A stretch of 64,000 nucleotides of DNA, from assembly GCA_030710605.1 (NCBI GenBank), contig CP092879.1, positions 47,541,008-47,605,007 of the forward strand, in the 5' to 3' direction. The position numbers and the translations under genes were made by a program. The DNA comes from Cordylochernes scorpioides. Its lineage: Eukaryota; Arthropoda; Arachnida; Pseudoscorpiones; Chernetidae. Position 1 is the stretch's first letter. Each line of letters opens with the position of its first letter. Shown piece by piece: positions 63,472-64,000 of the stretch. The notes under the pieces are model-generated. The model was not told the origin of the DNA and did no database searches. It worked only from the letters and a program-made list of their open reading frames with translations.

Positions 63472-63868
63472 AACACAAAGCAATAACGCGCCATCTATAT
63501 ATATAAAATGAAAGGATTTAAAAGCATGAATGTTTCTTTTATACAAAATTCATGCTTTTAATTCCTTTCATTATATATGTATATTTTTTCGAAAATAGAG
63601 CAATCCATAGATATATCTTTAATTAAAAAGGCATATATTGGATCAAAATATAATTTATTTTACCAATATTTCAGTTGGCTGAACGCCAACCTTTATCAAG
63701 GTGTTATAACATTTTAAAGTGTGTAACATTTTAAAATGTTATAACACCTTGATAAAAGTTGGCGTTCAGCCAACTGAAATATTGTTAAAATAAATGATAT
63801 TTTGATTCAATATATGCCTTTTTAATTAAATATAGATATATATGTGGCGCGTTATTGCTTTGTGTTAA
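63472..63868. mobile_element. Foldback MITE with a nested family F palindrome
   Basis: The outer ends AACACAAAGCAATAACGCGCC and GGCGCGTTATTGCTTTGTGTT are inverted repeats. A hairpin block (AAAGCATGAATGTTTC) at 63515-63580 belongs to the 12308 family. 63619-63830 is a 212-bp family F palindrome inside it. Confidence 0.8.
63619..63830. repeat. Family F palindrome
   Basis: Mirror arms of about 100 bases. The + arm has CTTGATAAAA, hairpin GTTGGC-GTTCA-GCCAAC (63758-63774), then TGAAATATTG and an A-rich end AATATATGCCTTTTTAATT. Other arms are at 8560-8650 and 40455-40585. Confidence 0.8.
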
Positions 63869-64000
63869 TCCTAAAATAGTTAATGACCTCTTTATAAGCA
63901 TGTGACGCCGTTATTATGGTCTCACACCTATGTCTCAATGAAAGCCTCCATAGTTTAACATACTCCAAAGTATATGTATTATAGACAGTCAGTACAAATT

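Noticed and set aside
1-64000. CRISPR arrays, bacterial operons, riboswitches.
   Set aside because: The repeats have no unique spacers of uniform size, and all signals (splice sites, Pol III genes, LTR/LINE/Helitron elements) are eukaryotic.

Overview
This is an AT-rich, intron-bearing invertebrate genome, very dense in repeats; an arthropod is my best guess but the sequence does not settle it. Reasons: GT-AG splice signals around the few host exons; RNA genes with metazoan features (a tRNA-Gly-like gene, U6 snRNA-like repeats); and a mobile-element mix typical of invertebrate animals (Ty3/Gypsy and Ty1/Copia LTR elements, mariner/Tc1 elements, Helitrons, 5'-truncated LINEs, many short foldback elements). 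There are no bacterial-style operons.

Layout. 1-8.24 kb: a young Ty3/Gypsy element with near-identical LTRs, cut by an assembly gap at its left end. 8.2-14.2 kb: dispersed repeats, a putative solo LTR, a LINE 3' end, a dead Tc1/mariner copy and several palindromes. 14.26-18.94 kb: a decayed Copia element on the minus strand. 19.6-21.85 kb: a 368-bp higher-order satellite array that stops exactly where a Helitron cluster (21.85-25.6 kb) begins; the first Helitron of that cluster is a 2.3-kb palindrome. 25.8-27.4 kb: a probable host gene coding for an RNA-binding protein (repetitive N-terminus, two RRMs, low-complexity tail) split by one in-frame TAA. 28.4-28.8 kb: a small RING-H2 gene. 29-42 kb: Helitron, LINE ends, a coding-frame minisatellite, a DD41D mariner with about 200-bp inverted ends, a miniature LTR element (TRIM) with a tRNA-Ala primer site, MITEs, and one decayed exon of an unknown gene.

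42.4-58.1 kb: a large inverted duplication (arms about 3.3-3.5 kb, each carrying the same dead mariner copy) that brackets about 9 kb of less repetitive sequence. That spacer holds two paralogous RING-H2 genes on the minus strand, a tandemly amplified U6 snRNA fragment between them, a terminal exon of an unrecognised gene, and a tRNA-Gly(TCC)-like gene. 58.1-64 kb: nested LINE insertions with clear target duplications, a tandem array split by a pogo/Tigger-type MITE, and nested foldback elements.

Host genes with real support are few: the RRM gene, three RING-H2 genes and the terminal exon at 53.0-53.2 kb. The rest is mobile or repeat DNA. The observations I rate highest are the inverted duplication around the RING pair, the U6 tandem array, hammerhead-ribozyme-like cores in several short foldback families, the palindromic Helitron, and the in-frame stop between the two halves of the RRM gene.
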